From an uncultured Alloprevotella sp. (lineage in GTDB: Bacteria > Bacteroidota > Bacteroidia > Bacteroidales > Bacteroidaceae): a DNA stretch of 64,000 bases. The stretch lies in the NCBI GenBank assembly GCA_944322325.1, contig CALUOQ010000001.1, positions 124,001 to 188,000 of the forward strand, given 5' to 3'. Positions within the stretch are counted from its first letter, which is position 1. Every line of letters begins with the position of its first letter. Shown piece by piece: positions 41,164-51,877 of the stretch. Both the position numbers and the translations under genes were made by a program. The notes below the pieces were generated by a model that was not told where the DNA came from, did no database searches, and was given only the letters and a program-made list of their open reading frames with translations.

Positions 41164-43008
41164 TTATCGGCGCTCCTGTCGTTTTTTCTGGGCTTCGAGC
41201 ATAGCTTCCTGCTGCTTCTGGAGTGCCTCGAGCCGGGCGGCTATTCCGCTGGGCTTCTTGTTGGGATTGTTCTTGTTGGCCTGATAGTTCGCCTCGAGTT
41301 TGGCCAGGAGTTTGGCGTCGTCTGTCGTTTTCCTCAGGTACCACATAACCAGTGCTCCCGCAAGTATCGAGATGAAGTAGTAGTAATTCAGTCCGGCGGA
41401 GTACTTGTTGAACATGAAGAAGAAGAACACGGGCATGGCGTACATCATCCATTGCATGATTTTCATCTGCTCGGCCTGTTGCCCGGAAAGGGTTTCCTTC
41501 TGCTGGCGCATCGTCATGTAGGTGTAAATCAGGTTCGTGGCGCAAAAGAGCAAGCAGAAGAGGCTCAGGTGGTTGCCAATGAGGGGCAGCTCGTAGCTCC
41601 AGCGGATGACGTCGTCGTAGGTCGAGAGGTCGTCGGCCCACAGGAAACTCTGCTGGCGCAGCTCGATGGCGTTGGGCACGAAGTTGAACATGGCGATCCA
41701 GATGGGCATCTGGATGAGCACCGGCAGGCAGCCGCCCATCGGGTTCACGCCGTATTGGCTGTAAAGGGCCATGATTTCCTGCTGCTTCTTCATCGCGTCT
41801 TCCTGCTTGGGATATTTTTCGTTGATGGCGTCGACTTTCGGTTTCAGTACGCGCATCTTGGCGCTGCTCATGTAGCTTTTACGCCGCGGCACGTAAACAA
41901 TGATGTGCAGCAGGATGGTGATGAGCAACAGCACGACACCCATCGGCAGACCTAGCTGCGTGAGGAAGTCGAACACGTAAATGGTGAAGTAGCGGTTAAT
42001 CCATTTCACGATGGGCCATCCCAGATAGACGAGGTCCTCCAGTTCGAGGTCCTTGCCACCCAGGCTGTGGTCGTCCATGCTTTGCAGCAGGCGGTACTGG
42101 TTGGGGCCGAAAAAGAACTGGAACTGCGTGGGTTTCTGACCGCTGGGGTCGAAGGCCGTAGCCATCTGTGCCGAGTAGTCCTTCAGGTAGCCGCTCTTCT
42201 CCTCGAGCTGCACGCTCTTTAGGTCGACGTCGGTGAACGTTTGGTAGCCGATGAGCACGGCGCTGAAGTACTGGTTCTTAAAGGCGACCCAGTCCACGGC
42301 GGCCTCCACGCGCTCCTCGTCCGACTCCTGCTCGCTGAGCTTCTCGGTGTCGTCGCCGGTGAGCTTGTACGTCAGGGCCGAGTAGAGGTTTTCGAAGTAG
42401 AATCCTTTCTCCTGCTGACGGATACGGTCACGCCAATGAATGAGTACTTCGTCCGCCTTCGCCGGGAAGAGGGACTGCAAGCCCCGGGCGGCGAGCGTCA
42501 TGTCGACCATGTAGCTCTCGCGCGGCAAGCGGTAGTCGAACGTCAGGGCCCGCCCGTCGGCGGCGGCCAGCTGCATAGTCACGGTGGAGTCCGTGGCGTT
42601 CAGCGGGGTGAAGTAGTAGTCGCCCGTGTGAAGCGGCTCGCCCTTGGTGTCGAGCACGAAATCCATGTCGGCATCCTCACCTGCGAAGAGCACGACGGGC
42701 CGGTGCTGCTGGTCGTTGTATTCCTTGAGCACGACTTTGCTGATGCGTCCGCCCTTGGTATTGACACTGACCTGCACTTTCTCGTTCTCCAGCACGACCT
42801 CGCGGGCCTGCCCCTTCCGCGCCGCGTAGAAGGGCGCCGTAGTGTCGGCCACGGCCGCAGCCACCGGCTCCGCCGCCCGCGGCTGCGGGGCTTCGGCCGC
42901 CACCGGCGCAGCCGTCTCGGTAACGGCGTTCTGGTTGCCCGTGAAGTAGGAGAATCCGATCAGCACCAGGGCGATCAGCACGATTCCGGTAATGGTGTTT
43001 TTATCCAT
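41164..43008 (-). CDS. yidC: Membrane protein insertase YidC
   Basis: 614 residues, as for Gram-negative YidC. An N-terminal membrane anchor (ITGIVLIALVLIGFSYF), a large periplasmic domain (about 25-340), then the conserved insertase core with GLPMGVVLLLITILLHIIVYV and the hydrophilic loop MSSAKMRVLKPKVDAINEKYPKQEDAMKKQQEIMALY, GVNPMGGCLPVLIQMPIWIA, and a basic C-terminus (EAQKKRQERR). It inserts membrane proteins with or without Sec. pyrG lies upstream on the same strand; the 104-base gap is almost filled with 7-base repeats. Confidence 0.97.
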   Translation of the reverse strand: MDKNTITGIVLIALVLIGFSYFTGNQNAVTETAAPVAAEAPQPRAAEPVAAAVADTTAPFYAARKGQAREVVLENEKVQVSVNTKGGRISKVVLKEYNDQQHRPVVLFAGEDADMDFVLDTKGEPLHTGDYYFTPLNATDSTVTMQLAAADGRALTFDYRLPRESYMVDMTLAARGLQSLFPAKADEVLIHWRDRIRQQEKGFYFENLYSALTYKLTGDDTEKLSEQESDEERVEAAVDWVAFKNQYFSAVLIGYQTFTDVDLKSVQLEEKSGYLKDYSAQMATAFDPSGQKPTQFQFFFGPNQYRLLQSMDDHSLGGKDLELEDLVYLGWPIVKWINRYFTIYVFDFLTQLGLPMGVVLLLITILLHIIVYVPRRKSYMSSAKMRVLKPKVDAINEKYPKQEDAMKKQQEIMALYSQYGVNPMGGCLPVLIQMPIWIAMFNFVPNAIELRQQSFLWADDLSTYDDVIRWSYELPLIGNHLSLFCLLFCATNLIYTYMTMRQQKETLSGQQAEQMKIMQWMMYAMPVFFFFMFNKYSAGLNYYYFISILAGALVMWYLRKTTDDAKLLAKLEANYQANKNNPNKKPSGIAARLEALQKQQEAMLEAQKKRQERR

Positions 43009-43020
43009 AATACGTTTTTA

Positions 43021-44729
<1,709 letters not shown>

Positions 44730-44766
44730 TTAGGTATTCTTTTTAGCTATGAAACAAATTTTTGGG

Positions 44767-44774
44767 CAAAAGTA
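44767..44774 (-). promoter_or_regulatory. -7 promoter element of pyrG
   Basis: Minus strand TACTTTTG, 40 bases before the start. Just upstream of it is the perfect palindrome TTCCGCGGAA (44781-44790), a possible operator; no -33 TTTG. Confidence 0.5.
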
Positions 44775-44865
44775 CGGAAATTCCGCGGAATAACCTTGGA
44801 AATTTCCCCGCCTTTCGAAAAAACAGCCTCCCCGCCCCCGTTTTCCCTGGGCGGCGACCGGGGAA

Positions 44866-44949
44866 ACAAGTGCAGTCCCCGTAAAAACTGTCGCTGCGAT
44901 AGGATTTACGGGGACTACGATAGAAATTTCTGGGACTACACTTGTTTTT
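44866..44949. repeat. 21-bp-unit repeat, copy D (palindromic)
   Basis: Exactly four 21-base units (44866, 44887, 44908, 44929). CAAGTGCAGTCCC at the left end is mirrored by GGGACTACACTTG at the right end (one unpaired base), and CCCCGTAAA by TTTACGGGG inside. The third unit contains the shared core GGACTACGATAGAAA. It fills the gap between pyrG and the GH125 gene. Confidence 0.75.
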
Positions 44950-45078
44950 TCAGGGGCAACGCAGGTAGGGGCGCGCCGCAGGCACACCCGAAAGGACGCA
45001 GCCCCAATTGGTGGCCTACGCCCGGCGGATGGTTTATATGGCGTAAAGCGCGACTATGCGAGGGACTTCGTCTTCGCG

Positions 45079-46518
45079 TCAGAGGCGATGGCCGGCGTCG
45101 TCGAGCTTCAGGATGAGCTCGCCGAAGAGTGTGTTGACCCAGGCGAACCAGGCGCGGGTAAATTTGGAGTCGTCATCCTTATTAAAGGACTCGTGCATGA
45201 AGCCGGTCCCGGCGGTCGTCGTTTTCAGCAGGGTCAGGCAACTGTCGACCTCAGCGGGGTCGGTGGCGGTCATGGCGCGCATGATGACGCTCATCGGCCA
45301 TACGTTGTCGAAGCTGGTGTGCGGGCTGCCGATGCCCTCCCCTGCGCGGCCGCGGAAGAAGTACGGGTTGTCCTCGCTCCAAGCGAAGCGGCGCGTGTTC
45401 TGGTAGACGGGATCGTCAAGGGGCACGTCGCTGATGTAGGGCAGCGCCAGAAGGGAAGGCACGTTGGCGTCGTCCATCAGGAGAGCGCCGCCGAAACCGT
45501 CGACCTCGAAGGCGTAAATCGGGCCGTACTTGGGGTGGTTGACCACGGCGTAGCGGTTGAGCGCGGCCTGCACCTCGGCGGCCAGATCGCGGCAGGACTG
45601 GGCCAGGTCGGTGCGGTGGTTCACCTCGTCGAGCGCTTCAGCTGCTTTTCGCAAGCAACTAACGGCCATAAAGTTAGAGGGAACGAGATAGGGCAGCACA
45701 CAGCTGTCGTCCGAGGGGCGGAAGGCCGAGGCGATCAGCCCGACGGGCTTGGCCGGGTGGCCGTAGCCGTAATTGGCCATGGTGTCGTGCAGGGCCGTGC
45801 CGCGCCGCTGGAAGTTGTAGCTCGTACGGAAGCCCTCCTTGTGCTGCTGTTCGCGCATGGTGGCCAGTACGGCGTCAATGGCGCGCAGCCACAGGTCGTC
45901 GAAAATGCTGTCGTCGCCCGTGACCTTCCAGTAGGCATAAGCCAGGCGAAGCGGGTAGCAAAGGCTGTCGAGCTCGTACTTGCGCTCGAAGACGCCCGGG
46001 CGCATGTCGGTGTAGTCCTTGGCCCACGGCGTGGCGGTCGACGCCGTGTCGGGGAGGAAGGCATTGGCATAGGGGTCGAGCACGAGCGAACGGAACTGGC
46101 GCCGGATGACGCCGCGGATGAGGCGGCGCAGCTCAGGGTCGTCCTTGGCAAAACGGAGGTAGGGCCAGACCTGCGCGCCGGAGTCGCGCAGCCACATGGC
46201 GTCGATGTCGCCCGTCACGACGAAGGTGTCGTCGTCGCCGTCGGCCGTCCGGCCGGGATGGACGGTGGTGTCGAGCGTGTTGGGCAGGCACTGCTGGAAC
46301 ATGCGGCGCAGCTCAGGGTCGCTGATGCGGGCAGCGGTCTGGGCAATGCGGCGCTCGAGTACTTTGGAGCGGAACAGACGGTCGGCCTCGGGCGGGCGCG
46401 ACGTGGGAATCTTGTCGTTGGGCACGACACAGACGGCCGCGGCACGAACCGAAGCCGGAACAGACACAGCGGCCAACGCGGCGGCCGCAACGGTCAAGGC
46501 GGTAAACGGGATTCTCAT
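45079..46518 (-). CDS. Glycoside hydrolase family 125, exo-alpha-1,6-mannosidase
   Basis: 479 residues. Signal peptide (MRIPFTALTVAAAALAAVSVPASVRA) then a single (alpha/alpha)6-type domain. VTGDIDAMWLRDSGAQVWPYLRF and the AYWKVTGDDSIF and GFGGALLMDDANVPSLL stretches identify GH125 (Mug157) proteins, which remove alpha-1,6-mannose from glycans such as N-glycan or mannan cores. Bacteroidota use them in periplasmic glycan breakdown, often with GH92; no other sugar-degrading gene is adjacent here. It is divergent from the HAD phosphatase gene and ends next to repeat copy D. Confidence 0.9.
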   Translation of the reverse strand: MRIPFTALTVAAAALAAVSVPASVRAAAVCVVPNDKIPTSRPPEADRLFRSKVLERRIAQTAARISDPELRRMFQQCLPNTLDTTVHPGRTADGDDDTFVVTGDIDAMWLRDSGAQVWPYLRFAKDDPELRRLIRGVIRRQFRSLVLDPYANAFLPDTASTATPWAKDYTDMRPGVFERKYELDSLCYPLRLAYAYWKVTGDDSIFDDLWLRAIDAVLATMREQQHKEGFRTSYNFQRRGTALHDTMANYGYGHPAKPVGLIASAFRPSDDSCVLPYLVPSNFMAVSCLRKAAEALDEVNHRTDLAQSCRDLAAEVQAALNRYAVVNHPKYGPIYAFEVDGFGGALLMDDANVPSLLALPYISDVPLDDPVYQNTRRFAWSEDNPYFFRGRAGEGIGSPHTSFDNVWPMSVIMRAMTATDPAEVDSCLTLLKTTTAGTGFMHESFNKDDDSKFTRAWFAWVNTLFGELILKLDDAGHRL

Positions 46519-46537
46519 GGCGTTTCAAGTTGACAGG

Positions 46538-46545
46538 CAAAGTAA
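46538..46545 (-). promoter_or_regulatory. -7-like element of the GH125 gene
   Basis: Minus strand TTACTTTG, one mismatch to TAnnTTTG, 19 bases before the start codon. Confidence 0.4.
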
Positions 46546-46609
46546 CGACTTTTCGCCCGACGGACCAAGCTCTCGCGGGCGAAAAGGCCGCAACGCCGCG
46601 GATTTTTCC

Positions 46610-46617
46610 TAACTTTG
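46610..46617 (+). promoter_or_regulatory. -7 promoter element of the HAD phosphatase gene
   Basis: TAACTTTG matches TAnnTTTG. It covers the in-frame ATG at 46615, so translation must start downstream, at 46636 or 46645. Confidence 0.55.
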
Positions 46618-46635
46618 CGCCCCGAACGTTGTAAA

Positions 46636-47304
46636 ATGACCCGTATGGACCGAAAAATCACAACCGTCGTCTTCGACCTCGACGGCACCCTGCTCGACAC
46701 CTTGCAGGACTTGGCCGACAGTGTAAACTACGCCCTGCGCACGCACGGCCTGCCGGAACGCACCACGGCCGAGGTGCGCCAGATGTTGGGCAACGGCATC
46801 CGTTATCTCATGGAGCACGCCGTGCCGGCCGGTATGGTGCCGGAGGCGTTTGAACCGGTGTTCGATACGTTCCGGACCTACTACGTGGACCACTGTCTCG
46901 ACAAGACGCAGCCCTACGACGGCATCCTGCCCATGCTCGACTGCCTGCGACGCCGCGGCCTGCGTATGGCCATCGTCTCGAATAAGCTTGACGCCGCCGT
47001 GCAGGAACTCAACGAACGCTTCTTCGCCCGGTACGTGGACTCGGCAGTGGGCGAAAGCGAAACCGTGCGCCGCAAGCCCAACCCCGACGGCGTGCTCGAA
47101 GCCATCCGTCGGCTGGGCAGTACGCCCGACGAGGCGGTCTACGTAGGCGACTCGGAGGTCGACTTTGCCACGGCGCGCAACGCCGGCGTACCCTGCATCA
47201 CCGTGTTGTGGGGATTCCGCGACGAGGATTTCCTGCGCAGCGTCGGTGCTACGACATTTGCCCACCGTCCGGCCGACGTCGTCGACCTGATTTGTGGCTG
47301 CTGA
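46636..47304 (+). CDS. gph: HAD-family phosphatase (phosphoglycolate phosphatase type)
   Basis: 222 residues from ATG 46636. Motif I is VVFDLDGTLLDT, motif II IVSNKLD, and motif III plus IV KPNPDGVLEAI and YVGDSEVDFATARNAG; the helical cap (about 20-85) is of the phosphoglycolate phosphatase type. It probably hydrolyses 2-phosphoglycolate formed in DNA repair, but specificity within this superfamily is hard to predict. Start chosen because the upstream ATG at 46615 sits inside the promoter box. Confidence 0.85.
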   Translation: MTRMDRKITTVVFDLDGTLLDTLQDLADSVNYALRTHGLPERTTAEVRQMLGNGIRYLMEHAVPAGMVPEAFEPVFDTFRTYYVDHCLDKTQPYDGILPMLDCLRRRGLRMAIVSNKLDAAVQELNERFFARYVDSAVGESETVRRKPNPDGVLEAIRRLGSTPDEAVYVGDSEVDFATARNAGVPCITVLWGFRDEDFLRSVGATTFAHRPADVVDLICGC

Positions 47305-47430
47305 ATCCGCCGCCGTTCCCCCACCTGCGCAATGGGATTTCTACCCCACCCTATTCCCCCTGACAGCGCCCGCCAAAGAAATGTATGCGAAAAAAGCGCG
47401 CAGGGGAATCCGCGTATCAGTTAAAAGATA

Positions 47431-47438
47431 TATATTTG
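47431..47438 (+). promoter_or_regulatory. -7 promoter element of the ThiE-like gene
   Basis: TATATTTG matches TAnnTTTG and lies 26 bases before ATG 47465; this supports the short start over the in-frame ATG at 47294. Confidence 0.5.
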
Positions 47439-47464
47439 CATTTTATAAGAACCCACTGACGAGA

Positions 47465-48073
47465 ATGAAGCTGATTCTGTTGACGATTCCCCAGTTTTTT
47501 ATCGAGGAGCACCAGATACTGACGGCGCTCTTTGAGGAAGGATTGGAAATACTGCACGTACGGAAGCCAAACACCGAGCCCGTGTATTCCGAGCGGCTGC
47601 TCTCGCTGATTCCCGCCCAGTTCCGTCAGCGCATCGTCGTGCACGACCACTTCTACCTCAAGAACGAGTACAAGCTGATGGGCATCCACCTGAACCAGCG
47701 CAACCCCGAGCCGCCAGCCAATTACCGCGGACACATCAGTTGCTCCTGTCACACCATTGAAGAGGTAAAGGCGCAAAAGGAGGTGTGCAACTACGTGTTT
47801 CTAAGTCCTATTTTCAACAGCCTTTCCAAGGCCGGCTACAACGCCGCCTTCACCGACGCCGAACTGAAGCAGTACGCCAAGCGGGGCCTCATCGACCGAA
47901 AGGTAATGGCGCTGGGCGGCGTGACGCTGGAACATATCCCCCTGCTCAAGGAGTACGGTTTCGGTGGTGCCGTGCTTCTTGGCGACATCTGGAACCGCTT
48001 CGACATCCATACGACGCACGACTACAAGGAACTGATCAACCACTTCCGGAAACTGCGCAAAGCTGCCAATTAG
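47465..48073 (+). CDS. Thiamine-phosphate synthase-like protein
   Basis: 202 residues from ATG 47465 (MKLILLTIPQFFIEEHQIL). It is a TIM-barrel of the ThiE/TenI superfamily: GLEILHVRKPN near residue 26, IVVHDHFYLKNEYKLMGIHLNQ, HISCSCHTIEEV, YVFLSPIFNSLSKAGYNAAF, and the phosphate-binding end LGGVTLEHIPLLKEYGFGGAVLLGDIW. Some ThiE residues differ (HVRK where ThiE has QLR-K; HLNQ where ThiE has HLGQ-D), so it may be a TenI-like relative rather than a true ThiE. No other thiamine gene is near. It precedes prs by 27 bases. Confidence 0.75.
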   Translation: MKLILLTIPQFFIEEHQILTALFEEGLEILHVRKPNTEPVYSERLLSLIPAQFRQRIVVHDHFYLKNEYKLMGIHLNQRNPEPPANYRGHISCSCHTIEEVKAQKEVCNYVFLSPIFNSLSKAGYNAAFTDAELKQYAKRGLIDRKVMALGGVTLEHIPLLKEYGFGGAVLLGDIWNRFDIHTTHDYKELINHFRKLRKAAN

Positions 48074-48100
48074 TTAACCATTAACTCATATCATACTCAC

Positions 48101-49036
48101 ATGAACGAAAATTCATTTATGGTATTCTCGGGTACGAAGTCTCGGTACTTGGCCGAAAAAATCTGTGCCAGTCTGAAATGCCCGCTGGGAAATCTGGTGA
48201 TTACGCACTTCGCCGACGGCGAGTTTGCCGTCAGCTACGAAGAGTCCATCCGCGGACGCGACGTTTTCCTCGTTCAGTCCACCTTCCCCAACTCCGACAA
48301 CCTGATGGAGCTGCTGCTCATGATCGATGCAGCCAAGCGGGCCTCGGCACGCAGCATTATCGCCGTTATCCCCTACTTCGGCTGGGCACGGCAGGACCGT
48401 AAGGACAAACCGCGCGTGTCTATCGGCGCCAAGCTGGTGGCCGACCTGCTTAGCGTGGCCGGTATCGACCGTCTCATCACGATGGACCTGCACGCCGACC
48501 AAGAGCAGGGCTTCTTCGACGTACCGGTGGACCACCTGTACGCGTCGACCATCATGCTGCCCTACGTGAAGTCGCTGAACCTGCCCAATCTGTGCATCGC
48601 CACTCCGGACGTAGGCGGTTCGAAGCGTGCCAGCACGTACGCCAAATACCTGGACTGCCCGCTGGTACTCTGCAATAAGACGCGCAAAAAAGCCAACGTC
48701 GTTGAGGATATGCAGATTATCGGAAATGTGAAGGGCATGGACGTCATTCTGGTGGACGATATCGTCGACACGGCCGGCACCATCACGAAGGCCGCCGACC
48801 TCATGATGGAGAACGGCGCCAACAGCGTGCGCGCCATCGCGTCGCACTGCGTCATGTCCGGACCGGCCAGCCAGCGCGTGACCGACTCGGCGCTGAAAGA
48901 GATGGTATTCACCGACAGTATCCCCTATAACAACGCCTGCAACAAGGTGAAGCAACTGACGGTGGCCGACATGTTCGCCGAAACCATTCGTCGCGTAATG
49001 ACCAACGAGAGCATCAGCTCGCAATACCTTATCTAA
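48101..49036 (+). CDS. prs: Ribose-phosphate pyrophosphokinase (PRPP synthetase)
   Basis: 311 residues. FADGEFAVSYEESIRGRDVFLVQS, YFGWARQDRKDKPRVSIGAKLVA, DLHADQEQGFFDVPVDHLYAS and the PRPP loop VILVDDIVDTAGTI are all present. It makes PRPP from ribose 5-phosphate and ATP for nucleotide, histidine and NAD synthesis. It is probably cotranscribed with the ThiE-like gene. Two hairpins follow (49095-49145 and 49238-49274). Confidence 0.97.
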   Translation: MNENSFMVFSGTKSRYLAEKICASLKCPLGNLVITHFADGEFAVSYEESIRGRDVFLVQSTFPNSDNLMELLLMIDAAKRASARSIIAVIPYFGWARQDRKDKPRVSIGAKLVADLLSVAGIDRLITMDLHADQEQGFFDVPVDHLYASTIMLPYVKSLNLPNLCIATPDVGGSKRASTYAKYLDCPLVLCNKTRKKANVVEDMQIIGNVKGMDVILVDDIVDTAGTITKAADLMMENGANSVRAIASHCVMSGPASQRVTDSALKEMVFTDSIPYNNACNKVKQLTVADMFAETIRRVMTNESISSQYLI

Positions 49037-49092
49037 ACTGCACGACGTTCTGGCCGCTCAGGCTGGACGATCGGCTCAAAGGATAAAAAAGT

Positions 49093-49145
49093 TGAACCTG
49101 CTTCAGGATTTTCTGAACCTGCTTTAGAAAATCCTGAAGCAGGTT
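49093..49145. repeat. Perfect 20-bp inverted repeat after prs, with 21-base period
   Basis: AACCTGCTTCAGGATTTTCT (49095-49114) is perfectly complementary to 49126-49145; the 11-base loop GAACCTGCTTT repeats the start of the left arm. Consequently TGAACCTGCTT recurs with a 21-base period (49093, 49114). It may act as the prs terminator, but the geometry matches repeat copy A (11-base loop, 21-base step). Confidence 0.75.
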
Positions 49146-49237
49146 TCGTTGGGTCGGAACGGTGGAGAAATTTGTCGTGAGGGAGGAAAGCGACAAACAG
49201 AAAGCCGGAATTTATACAATAGCAGTCCGAAAATCGG

Positions 49238-49274
49238 AAAAGGCCGGGATGCGCAGATGGCATCCCGGCCTTTT
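49238..49274. terminator. Bidirectional terminator between prs and DUF4923 genes
   Basis: Perfect 15-base stem AAAAGGCCGGGATGC / GCATCCCGGCCTTTT with a 7-base loop, located between the convergent prs and DUF4923 genes. Confidence 0.9.
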
Positions 49275-49298
49275 CTAACCATTAAGTCCGGCGCAGAA

Positions 49299-49919
49299 TT
49301 ACTTGGTGAACTTCACACCAATCTTCATGCCGTCGAAATTGTTAATCAATCCGGTCGCCGTCGAAAGCAGTCCATCCTGCGGAACGATGGAGGTGATGGA
49401 TGAAATCAGCGTCAGCAACTTGTCGGCATCGACGGACAGCTGCAGCGTGTTGCCCGTCTTCTTCACGTTTGACTTCAGCGTGGTGAAGTTCAGCTTTTTC
49501 AGCGTCAGCGTCGTGTCGGCCACCTCATATGTCCCCTTGATGTCGCGTCCGTTCATCGTGCAGACGTAGGAACCATCCTCGTTGAACGTCAGTTGGATTT
49601 TCCCCGCTTCGAGACCGATTTTCTCCAGCAGGGAAGCCAATTGCTTCTCAGTACTTTGGGCCAAGGCCGCCCCACCCAGTTTGCTCACGACGTTTTCCGA
49701 CTCGAACACTACTGCGGGCTCACTGTAACTCCACGTTCCACTCAGGTCGGCAGCAGTCACCTTGTCCGTACCGAGCAAGGAAACAACGTAATCCTTAGCC
49801 GTCGACAGGGCGGAAGTACCTGAAGTGACTTTCTTCAGCAAATCGCCAAACGACTGGGCTGACGCTGACATCGAAAACAGGCCGAACAATGCGACCGACA
49901 AAAACATTCTAAGTTTCAT
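49299..49919 (-). CDS. DUF4923 family exported protein
   Basis: 206 residues from ATG 49919 (MKLRMFLSVALFGLFSMSASAQS), which gives a clean signal peptide; a GTG two codons earlier is also possible. The mature part starts with an amphipathic helix, then an all-beta region with LSGTWSYSEPAVVFES and LTFNEDGSYVCTMNGRDIKGTYEV, a lipocalin-like pattern that fits DUF4923 as found in Bacteroidota. No function known. It follows the M6 protease gene by 13 bases on the same strand, so the two are probably cotranscribed. Confidence 0.8.
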   Translation of the reverse strand: MKLRMFLSVALFGLFSMSASAQSFGDLLKKVTSGTSALSTAKDYVVSLLGTDKVTAADLSGTWSYSEPAVVFESENVVSKLGGAALAQSTEKQLASLLEKIGLEAGKIQLTFNEDGSYVCTMNGRDIKGTYEVADTTLTLKKLNFTTLKSNVKKTGNTLQLSVDADKLLTLISSITSIVPQDGLLSTATGLINNFDGMKIGVKFTK

Positions 49920-49932
49920 AATCACTGAAAAT

Positions 49933-51762
49933 TTATTTGACTGTTATCTTTTGCGTATGATTGTGCTTGTCCTTTAACAAGTAAACACCTTTTTCGAGTC
50001 CGGTTCGGGCTTTGGCCGGATCGACAGACTCCATCAGCCGTACACCGCTCACCGTGTAAACGTCCACAGTGCCGTCAAGCCGGGCGGCATCGTCGATGGC
50101 AGTAATCGAAGCGTCGAGAAAACTGAAGCTCACCACTCCGTTTGTCTCCTCGATGTGGTAAAGCGGTTGTCCCATGTAGCCGCCCGTGTTGACAGCAGCA
50201 GCCGGCGAGGATTCGTCGCTCAACTCCCTATTGCCCGACGTACCCGGATAAAGGTCGCCACGGAAGTCGCTGCTTGGTGCAAATTCGTCCTGTTTGGCAT
50301 TGTCAGCCGGAATGTAGGTATAGCGAAGCCGGGTCGGGTCGGTGTTTACGGTGTTGTTGCTCCACGCAGCAGCGTTGTAATCGACATGCGTTACGAGCAT
50401 TCCCGTCCCCATGGCGGACGGGAACCACGTATCGGGCTGACGGTTTTCGAGGATATAGTACTCCTTGTCGTCTGACCGGGGATTGACGATGCGGTAGGCC
50501 CGGGGCCCCTCGCCGGCAGCCAGTGACTGCAATTCGTAACGGCCGGCCTCGGTGAGTGTGGGGATGTCCAGCCAGCCAAGGTTGTTACGCTCGTAAGCGG
50601 TGAGGCCCATCGGGGTATATCCGTTGTTCCAATATCCTCCGGCATCCATCAAGGACCAGTAAGACAAGGGGGAAGTCGGCTTAACACCCTGTGTGTCATA
50701 TGCGTCGGGAAGCCCCAAGGCGTGACAGAGTTCGTGCGCGGCGGTACCAATGCCGTTCAGGTAACAATCGCCCTTCTCATACTCCGTCGGATAAGCGTAC
50801 ATCAATTCATTGACAACCAAGTAGGCATCCAAAGGTGTACCGCCGATTCGGATATTACTTGCCGTATTATTAAAATGTGCCCAGATAAATCCCTCGGCAT
50901 CGCTTCCATATGCCGATTGCTCACCTTCGCCGGCATAATACATGAACAACAAAGGTACGGAACCTTCCACCGTAAAGGGCGAAGCGTCGATACCCTCAGC
51001 GTTCAGCAACGATGCGACTTCGCGCGCCAACTCCATCGCATTGGCATCGATGGTAGCTCCCGAATTGGCGCCGTAATAGTCATGATTGTGGGAGACTTTT
51101 ACTCGTCCCACGATGCGGAAAGTGGGGGTAAAACTTCCATAACTTTGGTCAACGAAGTATTGGCGCAGGCTTCCTGCCGCCCCTTCCTCGTTGGTGTAGT
51201 CCGCAGCGTTCAACTGGCGGTCCAGCTCCTGTTCGTCAGTCAGGCTGAAAGAAATGTCGGGAAACTCAACCATGACGACCGGTACCACCGGCGAACCGAC
51301 GCTCGGCAATTCGCCGTTGGCGGTTACCCCCTTTTGACCCATGCCGTTAGGCAATAGGCTCGTTGCCAGTCGCGTTGCGCGATGAAAGGAGGAACGTGTG
51401 ACTTCGAGCATGGCTGTGTAGGCCTGGTCCACCGGTACGGCTTGCGAGCGAACGAAAAGATTTTCGGTTTCGCTACGTGTGCTCTCCATGTGAGCCAGCA
51501 TATCCGAAGCCTGATAAGTGCCATCACCTTGGTCAATGGCATAACAAAGATTTCCCCGGCCGTCGGGCAGTAAAGCCCAACCGTCGGAAGTTGCATAAAA
51601 GAGAATTTTCCCATTGGTGACGCGCTGTGCGGTCAGGCGGGTGCTGTCGCTCTGTATCCGTACGACGGTGCGCCGCTGGGGAACTGTGGCATGGGCTGTT
51701 ACGACGGCTATGCCGAAAAACAGGAGCAGCGCAATACGATTAAAAACTTTCATACACTTCAT
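49933..51762 (-). CDS. M6-family secreted metalloprotease with T9SS type A sorting tail
   Basis: 609 residues from ATG 51762 (51753 is also possible; the ATG at 51786 falls within a TATCTATG promoter-like box). Signal peptide (VFNRIALLLFFGIAVVTAHA), a pro-region to about 140, and the M6 catalytic domain with zinc motif HELCHALGLPD (His343, Glu344, His347). A C-terminal tail of about 75 residues ends VYTVSGVRLMES ... GLEKGVYLLKDKHNHTQKITVK, typical of Por-secretion type A sorting domains. It is expected on the cell surface or outside the cell. Together with the DUF4923 gene it forms a small secreted-protein unit. Confidence 0.9.
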   Translation of the reverse strand: MKCMKVFNRIALLLFFGIAVVTAHATVPQRRTVVRIQSDSTRLTAQRVTNGKILFYATSDGWALLPDGRGNLCYAIDQGDGTYQASDMLAHMESTRSETENLFVRSQAVPVDQAYTAMLEVTRSSFHRATRLATSLLPNGMGQKGVTANGELPSVGSPVVPVVMVEFPDISFSLTDEQELDRQLNAADYTNEEGAAGSLRQYFVDQSYGSFTPTFRIVGRVKVSHNHDYYGANSGATIDANAMELAREVASLLNAEGIDASPFTVEGSVPLLFMYYAGEGEQSAYGSDAEGFIWAHFNNTASNIRIGGTPLDAYLVVNELMYAYPTEYEKGDCYLNGIGTAAHELCHALGLPDAYDTQGVKPTSPLSYWSLMDAGGYWNNGYTPMGLTAYERNNLGWLDIPTLTEAGRYELQSLAAGEGPRAYRIVNPRSDDKEYYILENRQPDTWFPSAMGTGMLVTHVDYNAAAWSNNTVNTDPTRLRYTYIPADNAKQDEFAPSSDFRGDLYPGTSGNRELSDESSPAAAVNTGGYMGQPLYHIEETNGVVSFSFLDASITAIDDAARLDGTVDVYTVSGVRLMESVDPAKARTGLEKGVYLLKDKHNHTQKITVK

Positions 51763-51877
51763 TTCCCGTATTTTATTAGAGTGCATAGATACGGATTAAG
51801 GGCTGCCCGTACCTCTTCGTTATATTATTTCTGATGAATCCATTCACGTCTGCCTTTCTGGATTACGTATAAGTAAC

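Noticed and set aside
45088..46533. A 481-codon open frame on the plus strand
   Set aside because: Antisense to the GH125 gene, whose family motifs are clear; long shadow frames are expected in GC-rich DNA.
47294..47464. N-terminal extension of the ThiE-like protein
   Set aside because: Would start before the TATATTTG promoter box and overlap the end of the phosphatase gene; the family N-terminus begins at 47465.
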